Assembly (NCBI GenBank): GCA_905142475.1
Contig: LR990731.1
Span: 1-64,000, forward strand
DNA: 64,000 bases
Origin: Xanthomonas hydrangeae
GTDB lineage: Bacteria > Pseudomonadota > Gammaproteobacteria > Xanthomonadales > Xanthomonadaceae
Reading direction: 5' to 3'
Below are positions 8,622 to 18,190 of the stretch, in pieces. The notes beneath the pieces were generated by a model. That model worked only from the letters and a program-made list of their open reading frames with translations, ran no database searches and was not told the DNA's origin. The number at the start of each line of letters is the position of its first letter. Positions within the stretch are counted from its first letter, which is position 1. A program made the position numbers and the translations under genes.

Positions 8622-9127
8622 CCTGGCGCACCGGGTTCGAGCACCAGGGTTTCAGTTCCAACTGCGATGACGATGCGTTGCTCAGCGACTGAGACAAGCC
8701 TCGGCATCACGCGGCCGCCATCTTCGCGCTGAATGCCGAGTGCATCCATTTCGCGGCCAATTGGGTAATAGCGACCATTGATGAAGGCGCCGCCGTTGGC
8801 GGTGCCATCAACCTTCAGATTCGGTCGCAAGGACTCCGCGTAGTTGGGCGCAACGTCGTCGCCCTCGGTTGAGGCAGTTTGAGATCCGAAGGCACCGTTT
8901 AGGTCAACGTCTTCTTGACCTGCAACGAGTGCGGATGCTGGCGTGCCAACCCACACCGGGTACAGGGTAGTGGTGGCGGCGACTGCGCCGGTGCCTGTGA
9001 CGGTATTGAGTTGCTGGATCGGAAGCGCAGAAAAGTTGGCGTTGACACGTTCGGTAACGCTCCAGAGCAGCGTCAATCCGCCTGCGCCTATCAGGAACTG
9101 CACCAACGAAGATTGAAGGATCTTCAT
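8612..9127 (-). CDS. pilus-operon bitopic protein (PilP-like position)
   Basis: A 171-residue protein with one N-terminal hydrophobic segment (SLVQFLIGAGGLTLLWSV, about 6-23) and a periplasmic domain whose second half (INGRYYPIGREMDALG onward to IAVGTETLVLEPG) looks like the small beta domains of PilP/GspC proteins that bind the secretin. The start is the ATG at 9127, which overlaps the TGA of the upstream gene (ATGA); the upstream nine-codon extension is not needed. Gene order, after a PilO-like protein, supports the assignment. Family membership is inference. Confidence 0.68.
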   Translation of the reverse strand: MKILQSSLVQFLIGAGGLTLLWSVTERVNANFSALPIQQLNTVTGTGAVAATTTLYPVWVGTPASALVAGQEDVDLNGAFGSQTASTEGDDVAPNYAESLRPNLKVDGTANGGAFINGRYYPIGREMDALGIQREDGGRVMPRLVSVAEQRIVIAVGTETLVLEPGAPGWQ

Positions 9128-9657
9128 GCGGCGGTCTCCCTGAGTAGCAGGCAAAAGTTCTGCAGCTCTGCAGTAGGCGCACCGTCACCGCCCTTCACCT
9201 TGATGCCGCCAATTGCCACCTCCGCCCGTTCGGAGAGGGCGCGCACGCCGTCCAACAGCTGCTCATGTGTGGATGCAGTGACCGTGAGCCCCGAATCAGC
9301 ATTGATCGCGTCAGAGGCAATGCAGACACGAACCAAGCCCAGTGCAGAGTTGTTGTACTGCACTGGCTCGTGGCGGGTGACGCCGAGCTTGTCCGGGTTC
9401 GAGGCCAGGCCGTAGCTCGACAGCCGCAGGCTGTTGTACACGTCAAGCAGGTCTGCATATTCAGCAGCCGCTGGATAGCGCTTGGTCCATGCGCCGTTGA
9501 ACGCTGCGAGTGCCTTGTACGACTGTTTCCAGCGCTGTACGACCTCTGTGGCGCTCTCTTGCAGCCGCGCCTTGTCGCGGAGTGTGGTGAAGCCCTTGGC
9601 TCCCATGGTGCCCAGCACGGCTGCAACACCCAGGCCTAGGAGCAGTGTCCTGTTCAT
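9124..9657 (-). CDS. pilus-operon protein with N-terminal membrane segment
   Basis: A 177-residue protein beginning with a short hydrophobic segment (LLLGLGVAAVLGTMGAKGF) and then a helical domain (about 25-100) and a C-terminal domain with VGATASTHEQ-like beta/alpha pattern (SGLTVTASTHEQLLDGVRAL). This resembles the bitopic PilO/GspM class of assembly-platform proteins. The ATG overlaps the TGA of the preceding gene. The protein has two cysteines late in the sequence. The assignment to the platform is from topology and position only. Confidence 0.68.
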   Translation of the reverse strand: MNRTLLLGLGVAAVLGTMGAKGFTTLRDKARLQESATEVVQRWKQSYKALAAFNGAWTKRYPAAAEYADLLDVYNSLRLSSYGLASNPDKLGVTRHEPVQYNNSALGLVRVCIASDAINADSGLTVTASTHEQLLDGVRALSERAEVAIGGIKVKGGDGAPTAELQNFCLLLRETAA

Positions 9658-11063
9658 TGTGCAAATCCTTCGATGCTCATCGTCCGTGTGGATGCGGCCT
9701 CGTCGTCGCTGAGGCCACCAGGTATGACCCGGAGCGTGAGCCCGGTTCTGTCGCTAGCGATCTTCATCAGTGATTTCGCCTGCTCCATGGCGGTGGTTCC
9801 CTGCATGGGAACGACCAACTTCATCGAGACATCCGGTGAGGGGCCATTGTCTGGCTGAATCGCAGGGTCGACGGGCAGCCCAGTGGCAGCTGCTGAAGCC
9901 TCCGCTGCGTCGCGCCCTTTGAACACTAACTCGGAGATACGCACTCCGGGGATAGAGGCAAGACCGGCAACGATGCGCCGGCTTCGCCGCGCCAGCTCTA
10001 CCTGGGGCCTGGGCGATTCCATGAACATGCGGCGCTGCTGCATCACTTCCAGCTGGGTGTTATTTATGCCGCCAGCTCGGGTGAGCTCTGGATCTGCGGC
10101 CTCCTCGGAGTATCGCTTGGCTGCAGAGGCATACATTTGCCAACCGGTGCCGACCAAACCGACGTACGCGAGTGCACCCAGTGCAGACAACACAATGAGC
10201 GGCCGCGCTGTCTTGCGGGTTGTTGCAGTTGCCGATAGCGGTACAAAGCTCAGGCTACGAATGGGCTTATCGGCCAAGTAGCCGATATCGACCCGCCCCC
10301 AGTCAGGCAGCGGTGCAGCCGCGAACAATCGCAGGTGTGGGTAACGGCCGCGCAGCTCGTCAAGCAGGGTGTCCAAGGTCACGCGGAAATGCGGATCACC
10401 TTCGGTCGGTAGCTCACGCTCGTCCATCTCGACCAAGACCCTGTCTTGGAAGACGTACACCTCAAGATAGGTTGCATCAAGATCTTGGCCACCACCGAGC
10501 AGCACGGTGCTGCCGACGCCATTCTTGAAGCCCCATTTGAGGTAGCCATCGAGGGCGATTGCGTATCGTGTGCGCGGGCGTTGCGGCAACCGCTCATCCA
10601 CAAAGACGCGAAGTGACCCTGCAGGCCTGCCAAGAAGCTGGCGAAGCGCCGGCACGGTGGCGCGTTGTGGCTGAGCGATGAAATTCGCAGGCGTCTCTTT
10701 GCGCGAGTCCATCGTCGCGAAAACGCTGTGTCCAGTCAGCAGCAGTTTGCGATGAGTCGTGTTGACAAGATTTGCCGGGCTGGTGAGAACCTGGAAGTCA
10801 TGCTTGGCTGGCTTGCTGGTCCGCTCACGCGGGGCCTTGGGCGCACGCGGGGCCTTGGGCGCCTTCGGTGCCTTGCCGGCCTTATTGGTACGCGCGGTAA
10901 GGATAGGCGGCGCTCCGAGCTCTGCGCTCTCTGCGGGATCGGCGGCAGGTTCAGCATCGAGCTTGGGAGCAACCTTTTTGATTGGCTGCATTGAGTGAAG
11001 GCCCGACTTTTCGCGCCCAGGAATAAGCTTCGTTAGCTTGCCGAATAGAGTGTTCTTATCCAT
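9654..11063 (-). CDS. PilO-like pilus assembly protein
   Basis: A 469-residue protein. The first 110 residues are disordered with a Lys/Ala/Pro repeat (APKAPKAPRAPKAP near 65-80). Residues 110-280 form a soluble domain, one transmembrane helix lies at about 285-310 (LIVLSALGALAYVGLVGTGW), and a periplasmic domain follows with a terminal AMEQAKSLMKIA helix. This cytoplasmic-domain/TM/periplasmic plan matches PilO of R64-type thin pili or a PilM-PilN fusion of type IVa systems. It lies between the GspF-like platform protein and a PilO/GspM-like protein. The stop overlaps the next start as ATGA. Confidence 0.72.
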   Translation of the reverse strand: MDKNTLFGKLTKLIPGREKSGLHSMQPIKKVAPKLDAEPAADPAESAELGAPPILTARTNKAGKAPKAPKAPRAPKAPRERTSKPAKHDFQVLTSPANLVNTTHRKLLLTGHSVFATMDSRKETPANFIAQPQRATVPALRQLLGRPAGSLRVFVDERLPQRPRTRYAIALDGYLKWGFKNGVGSTVLLGGGQDLDATYLEVYVFQDRVLVEMDERELPTEGDPHFRVTLDTLLDELRGRYPHLRLFAAAPLPDWGRVDIGYLADKPIRSLSFVPLSATATTRKTARPLIVLSALGALAYVGLVGTGWQMYASAAKRYSEEAADPELTRAGGINNTQLEVMQQRRMFMESPRPQVELARRSRRIVAGLASIPGVRISELVFKGRDAAEASAAATGLPVDPAIQPDNGPSPDVSMKLVVPMQGTTAMEQAKSLMKIASDRTGLTLRVIPGGLSDDEAASTRTMSIEGFAQ

Positions 11064-11066
11064 TAA

Positions 11067-12125
11067 TCACCGGATGTTCGCCATGCTCTTCAGCATCGGC
11101 AGGTAAACCACAAGCATTGCTGACCCGATCAGGATGGCGGCGAACGCCATCGCGGCGATGTTGCTAATTTCCAGTGCTCGCTCCATCTCCTCCTGTCCCA
11201 AAGCAATCAGCTCGGGCGCAACGCGATTGAGCTCTTCGTCCAGATTGCCCGTGCGTTCGCCCACCGCGAACGCATTGCCTACATAGAATGGCCACGCACG
11301 TCGTGGATCATTCTCTGACTGCTTATCCGGATCGGACGCGATATCGAGCGGCACGTGCTTGACCGCAAGATCATGCTGCAGAGCGAGTACTCCGGCGCGC
11401 AACGGCTCGGGAAGCACTGCGACAGTGGTTCCCAGGCTGTCTCGTGTCGACAACCCTGCTGCAACAGCCATAGCCATGTAACGGGCCCAGAGCCCAAAGG
11501 ACATGTGGCGCAGCGCTGAGCCAAAGAGCGGGGCATCTAGCAGAAGCCGGATCGCTTCAGCGCGGGTCGTCGGGGAACGCACCCAGCCTACAAAAGCGAT
11601 GCTGAGGACGATCAGTCCTGCAGCAGAAACGAACCAATGATCTACCAGGAGTGTTCTGGCTTGCAGGCCCAGCCCTGCGAGCCCGTCAGGCTCTCCCACG
11701 CGCCCGCTTGCGCGGATGATGCTCTGAGCAATGATGGGTACGATCGTCAGCATGAAGGCTACGAACACAAGGATCGAGCCGACGCTGATCGCCAACGGGT
11801 ATTTCATCCGGCCGGCTGACTTCAACAGGGCGCGCTGAAGCTTCACAGATTGCGTCAACTGCTCCAGCACTGCGGTCAGCACGCCAGTGGCTTCTCCCGC
11901 CTCGACAGCAGACACTGCGGCCTCCGGCCATACGCCCGCCACCACGGTGGAAAGCGGACGGCCCAAACGCATTTGGGCCGCCGCATCCGCCCAGAACTGA
12001 GCATGCTTCGGTTGCAAGCGGACCAAACGTGATGCAGCGTCGGCAAGAGGGACGCCGGCCGCAAGTTGCGATCGCAGCGCGGAAGTTGATTCCTGCAGGT
12101 CGCGTAGATTCATCTGCGTAGACAT
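11067..12125 (-). CDS. GspF/PilR-like inner-membrane platform protein
   Basis: A 352-residue type II secretion/type IV pilus platform protein. Three hydrophobic segments are visible: about 140-165 (ISVGSILVFVAFMLTIVPIIA), about 190-215 and the C-terminal AAMAFAAILIGSAMLVVYLPML. The GEATGVLTAVLEQL segment near 85 and the VGERTGNLDEELNRVA segment near 295 are the two family repeats (GExxGxLxxxL). It anchors pilin polymerisation driven by the ATPase encoded just upstream. The start at 12125 (MSTQMNLR) follows the ATPase stop by a few bases; a start 14 codons earlier would overlap that gene. Confidence 0.88.
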   Translation of the reverse strand: MSTQMNLRDLQESTSALRSQLAAGVPLADAASRLVRLQPKHAQFWADAAAQMRLGRPLSTVVAGVWPEAAVSAVEAGEATGVLTAVLEQLTQSVKLQRALLKSAGRMKYPLAISVGSILVFVAFMLTIVPIIAQSIIRASGRVGEPDGLAGLGLQARTLLVDHWFVSAAGLIVLSIAFVGWVRSPTTRAEAIRLLLDAPLFGSALRHMSFGLWARYMAMAVAAGLSTRDSLGTTVAVLPEPLRAGVLALQHDLAVKHVPLDIASDPDKQSENDPRRAWPFYVGNAFAVGERTGNLDEELNRVAPELIALGQEEMERALEISNIAAMAFAAILIGSAMLVVYLPMLKSMANIR

Positions 12126-12132
12126 TTCGGGC

Positions 12133-14010
12133 TCACAGGTAGATGACTGATGCCAGGTCAACATCACCTGTTGCTAAGTAGCGATGCGCTGACGCGACCA
12201 AGGTCAGGGTGCGCTCCTTCGCAATTGCGAGGCGGGCAGCTTTCTTGTCTCCTTCCGCTTCAAGCAAAATTAGGGCGGCGTCTCGCACGGATCGTGTGAA
12301 TGGCAACACCTCGCTGACAGGCACCAGGCCGGCATAGCCGTCTTCGCAATGAGGGCACTGTGTGTCCTCATGCGGCCGTGCGTAACTAAGCACGGGCGGC
12401 AGCGCGAGCTTCTCGCCCAGGATGGACATGTAGCGGGCCCACTGTGCAACTTCAGTATCAGTCGGCGCGCTTTTCCTGTGACAGACCTTGCATAGTGACG
12501 GGACCAGACGCTGGCTGATGATCAGTGCCATGGACTCCGCCAACTGAAAACGCATATCTGCGCGTACCATCTTGGCCAAGATGTCAAAGGCCAAGATTGA
12601 GTCTTTGGCATGGATTGTTGTGAGGAGCAGATGTCCAGATGCTGACACCGTCGCGCAGAATTCGGCGGTCTCCTGGTCACGAACCTCACCGATCCAGAAC
12701 GTGTTGACATCGTGTCGCTTCAGACCGCGCAGGATCTCATTGAAACGCTGCTCGTCAGCAACGCGCACCCCCCCCTGCTTGAGTGCGATCGGGGGGACGT
12801 TGATCTGCGTCACATCGGCAATGAAGCGCTCAATAGGCTCCTCGACGCTCACTCGCTTGCGGCTGCGGCCATAGATGCGCGCATGAAGGCCCAGTGCGCC
12901 AGCGATGGTGCTGGACTTGCCCGAATTCATTGGACCGGCCACAAGGATCTGCCCTTGCGGCATACGCACTGCGTCATCGATCGCGGCAAGCACTTCGGGT
13001 TGGAGGCCGAGAGCTTCGAGGTTGATGGTTGACTCACTATGCGAAAACAGCCGGACGCTCACGCTTGGACGCGTCTTGAGCTCGCCCAGGTGGTTCAACG
13101 GCACAAACGAGGCTCGCATGAAGGCATCGCCAACCCCCGACTTGTAATTGATGTGCCCGTCTCTGGGTGTCTTGTAAGCCGTATTCGATGGATTCGCACC
13201 AGACTTGTTCTGCAGCACTTCGATGATGGAATTCGCAAGCTGTGGCAACCACCTCGCACCTGTGCGGGGCGCGATCAGCTTGCCGTACTTCCGAATGAGA
13301 ACGTGGTAACTGCCGTCAAGCTGTGGGAGGAGGGCAACGTCGGTAGCGCCCTCAGCGATTGCGTGATCGAACAGGCGTGCTAGCTCTCGCTGCCCGGGAT
13401 GCTCCTTTGTCTCAGGCGACGTTGCGTGCCAAACGTTGACGCTTTCACTGGCAGCTTCGTCCTGGTGGCCACGCGCCTGAGCAATGATTGCCGAGATGTC
13501 ATCGCGAGAGCCCACGGCGAATTTGGGTGACGCATCGCCAGTCTTCACCAGCAAAGGGTCATTCGCCTTAGCAGCGCGACCGGCAGTGCTGTACGACATC
13601 ATTGCCTTAAACGTTGAAAACACGATGACCGGCTGCTGCGACTCAATCAGCAGCAGCGCACAGTCAAGCTCCTCGCACCGCTTGGCAACAGCTGCCTCAT
13701 TGATGGTCGGGTGGGGCTCAAGGATTTCGAGTTGGTCGTAGAACGGGAAGCCGTTGCTGAGAGCATTGATCATCTCTAGGAACGGTTGGACCTTGGCCGG
13801 ATACTCCTGAGCGGCAAGATCAAGCAGATCCTTGCTGTTAGGATGCTTACGGCGTAGCACTTCAATCTGCTGGGGCTCTAGCAACTTCAGTTCAGACAGC
13901 CCTAGCTCCGGCTTGCCGGAAGTGGTGTGAGCGATGTTGGCCAGGCGAATGATGTCATCGCTGGGCCGGGTCCAACCCCAGCCAGCAGCCATAGTTTGGG
14001 CGGGTTCCAT
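12133..14010 (-). CDS. type IV pilus assembly ATPase (GspE/PilB/PilQ family)
   Basis: A 625-residue hexameric secretion ATPase. The Walker A motif GPMNSGKS lies at about 359-366, followed by an Asp box (RVSVEEPIERFI), a Walker B region (FWIGEVRDQETAEF) and the His box (GHLLLTTIHAKD). A tetracysteine zinc site (CKVCHRKS, then CPHCEDGY) is seen near 500-560, as in PilB/GspE extension ATPases. The N-terminal 200 residues are divergent. AGGAATAAC precedes the ATG. It powers pilus extension with the GspF-like protein encoded next. No separate PilT-type retraction ATPase is present in the window. Confidence 0.93.
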   Translation of the reverse strand: MEPAQTMAAGWGWTRPSDDIIRLANIAHTTSGKPELGLSELKLLEPQQIEVLRRKHPNSKDLLDLAAQEYPAKVQPFLEMINALSNGFPFYDQLEILEPHPTINEAAVAKRCEELDCALLLIESQQPVIVFSTFKAMMSYSTAGRAAKANDPLLVKTGDASPKFAVGSRDDISAIIAQARGHQDEAASESVNVWHATSPETKEHPGQRELARLFDHAIAEGATDVALLPQLDGSYHVLIRKYGKLIAPRTGARWLPQLANSIIEVLQNKSGANPSNTAYKTPRDGHINYKSGVGDAFMRASFVPLNHLGELKTRPSVSVRLFSHSESTINLEALGLQPEVLAAIDDAVRMPQGQILVAGPMNSGKSSTIAGALGLHARIYGRSRKRVSVEEPIERFIADVTQINVPPIALKQGGVRVADEQRFNEILRGLKRHDVNTFWIGEVRDQETAEFCATVSASGHLLLTTIHAKDSILAFDILAKMVRADMRFQLAESMALIISQRLVPSLCKVCHRKSAPTDTEVAQWARYMSILGEKLALPPVLSYARPHEDTQCPHCEDGYAGLVPVSEVLPFTRSVRDAALILLEAEGDKKAARLAIAKERTLTLVASAHRYLATGDVDLASVIYL

Positions 14011-14012
14011 TG

Positions 14013-14813
14013 TTATTCCTGAACTTGAAGAGGCGAGGCAACGAGGACGTTGTTGCCGCTGGCTGTTTGGATTGGGGCTTCACTAACTAGAACGATGTAT
14101 CGGCTTGACTGGTACTGATAGCCGACAGGACCGCCCCAAACGTCATAGAGGGCGGTGCAGTCCAGCGGCATCCCAGCCCACACATAGACTCCCGTGCATG
14201 TAGTTGCCGATCCCGTGTATCCCACCAGTGAAGCCAGGGTTCGCTGCTGGCCTGAGGCCAGCGTTACGCCGTCATTGCCTTTTGCGGGGAACTCCTGTCT
14301 TGCGGTCCACTGGTCAGCTAGAAGCTGAAGCGTCCGTTGTTGCTTGATGCGCTGCTGGGTGATTTCGTTCGCATATGTCCCGCGCGACTCGTTTCGATAC
14401 CAGGTGCCATCTTTCGAGCCACACCAGCTACTCGCGGAAGCCGCACTACCGGTGCCGCACTCATTTTCGTTTGGGTAGTTGGTGCCACCGTCTTTACGCC
14501 GCACTGACCAAGCTGCAGCCCTCTGATAGCGCCATGTCCCGTCGTTGAGTGTCCCGCTGGCGACGTAGCCTTGCCATTGATTTCGGGATCCGCGTACGTG
14601 CTCGAAGCCAGGAGTCGCCGCAAGAGCATCGAGCGAGGGCGGGGCTTGCCCGCGCTCGGTGATGTAGCGATCGAGACCTTCGGCAACGCGCGCCTGGTCG
14701 GTGCGCATGCGCTGCTGTCGCATGCTGTCGGTTCTGGCGTCCTTCTTCATCACAACGTTTACAAGTGCACCGCAGAGCGCAAGGAACAAGGCAACGATGA
14801 AGAACGGATACAT
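14013..14813 (-). CDS. pilus-operon exported protein, pseudopilin-like
   Basis: A 266-residue protein with an N-terminal membrane helix (FFIVALFLALCGALVNVVM, about 4-22) followed by a long amphipathic helix and a globular Cys-containing domain. The helix-then-globule plan resembles a pseudopilin or minor pilin, but no G-F/E5 prepilin peptidase site is present, so it is not a standard prepilin. It lies 4 bp after the main prepilin gene and directly before the ATPase. Several Trp and Cys pairs in the globular part suggest an extracytoplasmic, disulfide-bonded domain. Exact role unknown. Confidence 0.7.
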   Translation of the reverse strand: MYPFFIVALFLALCGALVNVVMKKDARTDSMRQQRMRTDQARVAEGLDRYITERGQAPPSLDALAATPGFEHVRGSRNQWQGYVASGTLNDGTWRYQRAAAWSVRRKDGGTNYPNENECGTGSAASASSWCGSKDGTWYRNESRGTYANEITQQRIKQQRTLQLLADQWTARQEFPAKGNDGVTLASGQQRTLASLVGYTGSATTCTGVYVWAGMPLDCTALYDVWGGPVGYQYQSSRYIVLVSEAPIQTASGNNVLVASPLQVQE

Positions 14814-14816
14814 TGA

Positions 14817-15395
14817 TCAGTTCACACGCACGGTGGCTGTACGGGTTCCACTGCTCGCAGCGGTGTACCGCACGACATCAGACGTGGTGTCGCTGCTTGC
14901 AAGCGCAGTGATACTGCCATCGAAGCGTTGTGCGAGACTCAGCACCACTTCGTCGGGCACGTTTTGAAACGTGACAATGATCTTGTCGTTACCGCCGCCG
15001 GACAAGGTGACAGGGTAGCTCTCCACCTGCCACGTATTACCTACCCTGGCCGCACCGTCGCGCATCGAGCGCACCGACGACTGGGTGTAGCAGGTCTGAT
15101 AAGCGGTGGCCACGTTCTCGCTTCCACCGAAAACGACATCGGCCATTGTCCTTCCGCTGGCGGGAATTGGGCTGTTCAGGATTGCAGTGCTGGTCCCACA
15201 GGTCAGACTCATTAGGTTGACGTTCTGGGCGGTGGCTTGCGCTGTGCGCTGTAGCATTTTGGCGCGAGCTGCCACGGTATTTCCGACGATGTTCATGACC
15301 ACAATTGTCATGATGATGCCGAGGATGATCACGACGATCAGGAGCTCGACCAGGGTGAAGCCTTGCGTACGGCGCTGCAGGTTGAAGTTCTTCAT
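14817..15395 (-). CDS. type IV prepilin (probable major pilin)
   Basis: A 192-residue type IV prepilin. The leader is MKNFNLQRRTQG, with cleavage predicted between Gly12 and Phe13; mature residue 5 is Glu and is followed by the hydrophobic assembly helix (LLIVVIILGIIMTIVVM). Two cysteines near 76 and 102 could form a pilin disulfide. Length and plan fit the R64 PilS class. The ATG follows a plausible GGAAAC-type site, 19 bp downstream of the previous gene. No prepilin peptidase is encoded here, so processing would need a host PilD-like enzyme. Confidence 0.88.
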   Translation of the reverse strand: MKNFNLQRRTQGFTLVELLIVVIILGIIMTIVVMNIVGNTVAARAKMLQRTAQATAQNVNLMSLTCGTSTAILNSPIPASGRTMADVVFGGSENVATAYQTCYTQSSVRSMRDGAARVGNTWQVESYPVTLSGGGNDKIIVTFQNVPDEVVLSLAQRFDGSITALASSDTTSDVVRYTAASSGTRTATVRVN

Positions 15396-15414
15396 TGCGA
15401 TGTTTCCTTGGTCC

Positions 15415-16425
15415 TTAGAGGGTAAGAATCACGTTGTTGGCAAGCACGGTTGGATCTGGAGCTGCGCCAGTGGAGACGCTGGCGCGTATGCGTAGTGCAG
15501 CTGCATGGGGTGGGGCGTTCTCAGCTTTGGAAGTGGTGGGGTCATAGTCACGGCAGTACTCAACACGGCCACCCCAGCTTGTAAGGCCGAATTCGTTGGG
15601 CGACAGGCCGACCAGCGTCAGCACGTTTGATTGATCGAGCGGATACCAACCATCGCGGCATCCCATGTTGGAACTCGGTGCGCGTCCACCCAGCCCAGAG
15701 CCTGGAAACCAATTCGTCGTGTCGGTCGCAGATGCGGTCAGCTGCCGGCCTCGGTAATAGGAGAGCAGGGCATCTCGTACGCGATCCAGTCGGCGTGTTG
15801 ACGTGGTAAGCATCGAAGTCTGCACCGGCAGGGTAGAAACGAAGCGAGGAGCAATATCGGGCGGAGTTGCCGTCCAGAAGTGGAAATTGCCAGGCTCCAA
15901 GAAGGCTGAGTTGCCCGGTAAGCCTGAGCCACAATGACCTAAGGCGAGGGGGCAAGCTGTCAGATAGACGACGCCGTAGTCGTAGGTCAGGGTGACTAGC
16001 GGGCCCGAGCGAAAGTACATAGGCGTGCTTTGAGTGAGCCCCGTGATGCGTTGAAAGACGCGAACATTGCGGGCAGTTGTGCCATCGTCATTGACTGCGT
16101 TCGGAGCGATGCCTGTCTCAGCCAGCGCTTGACGCATAGCCATAGCTGTTGCAGTGGTTGCGTTCAAGTTGTAGACGGTTTCGCTGTATCCACCGCCTGA
16201 GTAAGGTGCCGATAGCCTGCCAACACCCTCATTGCGCGCGACGGCAAGTAAGGCATCAGCGATGCGTTGATTATCCGTCGCCGCTTGCTCAGCGTAGCTG
16301 TTTGCATTTGCGGTGATGAAGCTGCTCATCACGGGCGCCAGCAGCATCAGCATCACGCCAAGAACCACAACTGCGATCAGTAGTTCGATCAGGGTGAAGC
16401 CTGCAACCCTACGAATGGTTCGCAT
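15415..16425 (-). CDS. large prepilin-like protein
   Basis: A 336-residue protein with a class III signal: MRTIRRVAG then FTLIELLIAVVVLG, with cleavage after Gly9 and Glu at mature position 5. The long C-terminal part (about 300 residues) contains several Cys and resembles large minor pilins that sit at pilus tips rather than the major subunit. The start at 16425 is 1 bp after the secretin stop; the reading frame extends 71 codons further upstream through that gene without merit. It probably initiates or decorates the fibre together with the smaller prepilin. Confidence 0.82.
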   Translation of the reverse strand: MRTIRRVAGFTLIELLIAVVVLGVMLMLLAPVMSSFITANANSYAEQAATDNQRIADALLAVARNEGVGRLSAPYSGGGYSETVYNLNATTATAMAMRQALAETGIAPNAVNDDGTTARNVRVFQRITGLTQSTPMYFRSGPLVTLTYDYGVVYLTACPLALGHCGSGLPGNSAFLEPGNFHFWTATPPDIAPRFVSTLPVQTSMLTTSTRRLDRVRDALLSYYRGRQLTASATDTTNWFPGSGLGGRAPSSNMGCRDGWYPLDQSNVLTLVGLSPNEFGLTSWGGRVEYCRDYDPTTSKAENAPPHAAALRIRASVSTGAAPDPTVLANNVILTL

Positions 16426-16426
16426 G

Positions 16427-18190
16427 TCAGCGCGCCTTGATCTTGACGCGAAGGGCGAAGTAGTAAGTGCCGTACTCCTTGGAAACGTTCTTGGTGCCAA
16501 GAAGACCGCTGATCGCACCTCGCTTGCCAGGCAGTCCATTCTCATTGAGCGAGCGCGACTCCTCCGTTTGGCCGCCAATAACGACCAGGTCGCCGTCGCG
16601 CAGAAGTGCTTCGCCGCTGTAGGCAAGCTTCGAGTCAAGCGGGATGGTGGTACTGACTGTTTGAAACGAATCGCCGGAGCTAATCGTCTGGTTGATGACC
16701 TGGCTTCCGTTGGGAAGAACGTGATTCAGTGCAATCTGCGCCCGGATCAAGCCCGTGTTGAAGTCATAACGGGGATTGATGGTGAGCTGAGTGCCGAAAG
16801 ACTTAGATTGCAGGGTGTTCCTTGTGGCGCTTACAGCGCCGCTGACACCGCCCGTAGCTGTCTCTTGCGAAACAAGGTTGAAGTAGACAGGGCTTTTTTT
16901 GCTGAACTCACCAGGGACACCAGAAGTCGTGGTGACGATTGGTCGCTGGATGACGCTGACGCGACCGACCTCGGAAAGCCAGGCATTGAATAGCTGCAGG
17001 GAATCGGTAGGCGACGTGATCCCGATCAGTGCACCGCCCACTGTCTGCGCCGTCGCGCTCACGTTTGCCAGATTGTTCGCACCGCCCGGAAAGGAGAGGG
17101 TGACACCTCCAAGCGCATTGTTCTGGATCACTGCGCCGTACTTGCCCTTGGCAAAACTGGCAAAGGCAGACACGTCGAGGCCCTCACTGTCGTTGCGCGT
17201 GCGACTGACCATGATCAGTTCGCCTTGGAACGTGATCTCAGCGTTGTACATCGCTTGGACCTGGACCATGTACTTGTCCACGTCGGTCAGGATCCAGTTC
17301 GGGGCCGAAACAGTCACCGAGCCTGTCTCAGGGTTGAGGGAGTACGTGCCGATCCAGGTGCGTTCTGAGCCAGAAGAGTTTGATGTTCCGGTTGGTGCAG
17401 CAGGAGCAGCACCAGGCGCACCTGCAGCTGCAGTCGGCCCCCAGGCGCCGCGCGAGGACTGCGACGGGAAGCGGACCTGTAAGCGACTATCAAGCTCCGT
17501 CTTCAGCGATTCCCAGAAGTTGTCCTTGGAATTGATACGCGCGCCAAGTTGGCCTTCTTCGCTGTTCTGGCCACCACCGTTGCGGCTGATGCTGTTCATA
17601 CCGCCCCCAGCCCCGCCAGAAGCGGAACCGGTGACGTCGGTGTCACTTTCGCTCAGGGCCACCGCGTTTGAACCACCACTGCTGTAGGTCGTGTTGCGAT
17701 TGCCCAAGTTGAGCGTCCAGGTGCGGCTACGGACTGGGCGAATAGTGACCAGCTTGCGCTCGTCATCGATCTCGTAATCCAGACCCACGCCGCCAAGGAC
17801 CATCCGCAACGCCGTTTCCAGATCGGCGGTGTTGATCCGCCCCGACCAGGTGTAGCCGTCAAGAGGTAGATCGCTGACGATGTTGACGCCGCGATCAGAA
17901 AACACACGCATGACAGTGGTAAGGGGCACTGGGGTATCGAGATCCACAGCCAGCGGATGCCCTGTGAGCCAAGAGCTCCGTGCATCCGCCGCCTTCACCC
18001 GGCGAACCGGGATGTACAGTCGGTCGCTGGATTGGATTTCAGCCCGCTTTGCTGTCACTGGCGGTGCGCTTATGGCTACAGCAACGTCACTCTCCTGTTT
18101 GTCGACTTCATTGCGGACAGCCTGGGAGAGGCAACCACTTAGGAGAACTGCCGTGGCGGCAACGATTGGGAGATGGGCCTTTGCGCGCAT
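16427..18190 (-). CDS. outer-membrane lipoprotein secretin (PilN-like)
   Basis: A 587-residue secretin that forms the outer-membrane pilus pore. The N-terminus is a lipoprotein signal with lipobox LLSGC (lipidated Cys about 20). An STN-like/N0 region follows (VFSDRGVNIVSDLPLDGYTW, about 90-110), then a Ser/Gly-rich linker and the C-terminal secretin domain, with the typical SGDSFQTVSTTIPLDSKL-like strands and a terminal GLLGTKN motif. This matches R64 PilN and the TcpC/BfpB class. Its start overlaps the stop of the TcpQ-like gene (TAATG). Confidence 0.9.
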   Translation of the reverse strand: MRAKAHLPIVAATAVLLSGCLSQAVRNEVDKQESDVAVAISAPPVTAKRAEIQSSDRLYIPVRRVKAADARSSWLTGHPLAVDLDTPVPLTTVMRVFSDRGVNIVSDLPLDGYTWSGRINTADLETALRMVLGGVGLDYEIDDERKLVTIRPVRSRTWTLNLGNRNTTYSSGGSNAVALSESDTDVTGSASGGAGGGMNSISRNGGGQNSEEGQLGARINSKDNFWESLKTELDSRLQVRFPSQSSRGAWGPTAAAGAPGAAPAAPTGTSNSSGSERTWIGTYSLNPETGSVTVSAPNWILTDVDKYMVQVQAMYNAEITFQGELIMVSRTRNDSEGLDVSAFASFAKGKYGAVIQNNALGGVTLSFPGGANNLANVSATAQTVGGALIGITSPTDSLQLFNAWLSEVGRVSVIQRPIVTTTSGVPGEFSKKSPVYFNLVSQETATGGVSGAVSATRNTLQSKSFGTQLTINPRYDFNTGLIRAQIALNHVLPNGSQVINQTISSGDSFQTVSTTIPLDSKLAYSGEALLRDGDLVVIGGQTEESRSLNENGLPGKRGAISGLLGTKNVSKEYGTYYFALRVKIKAR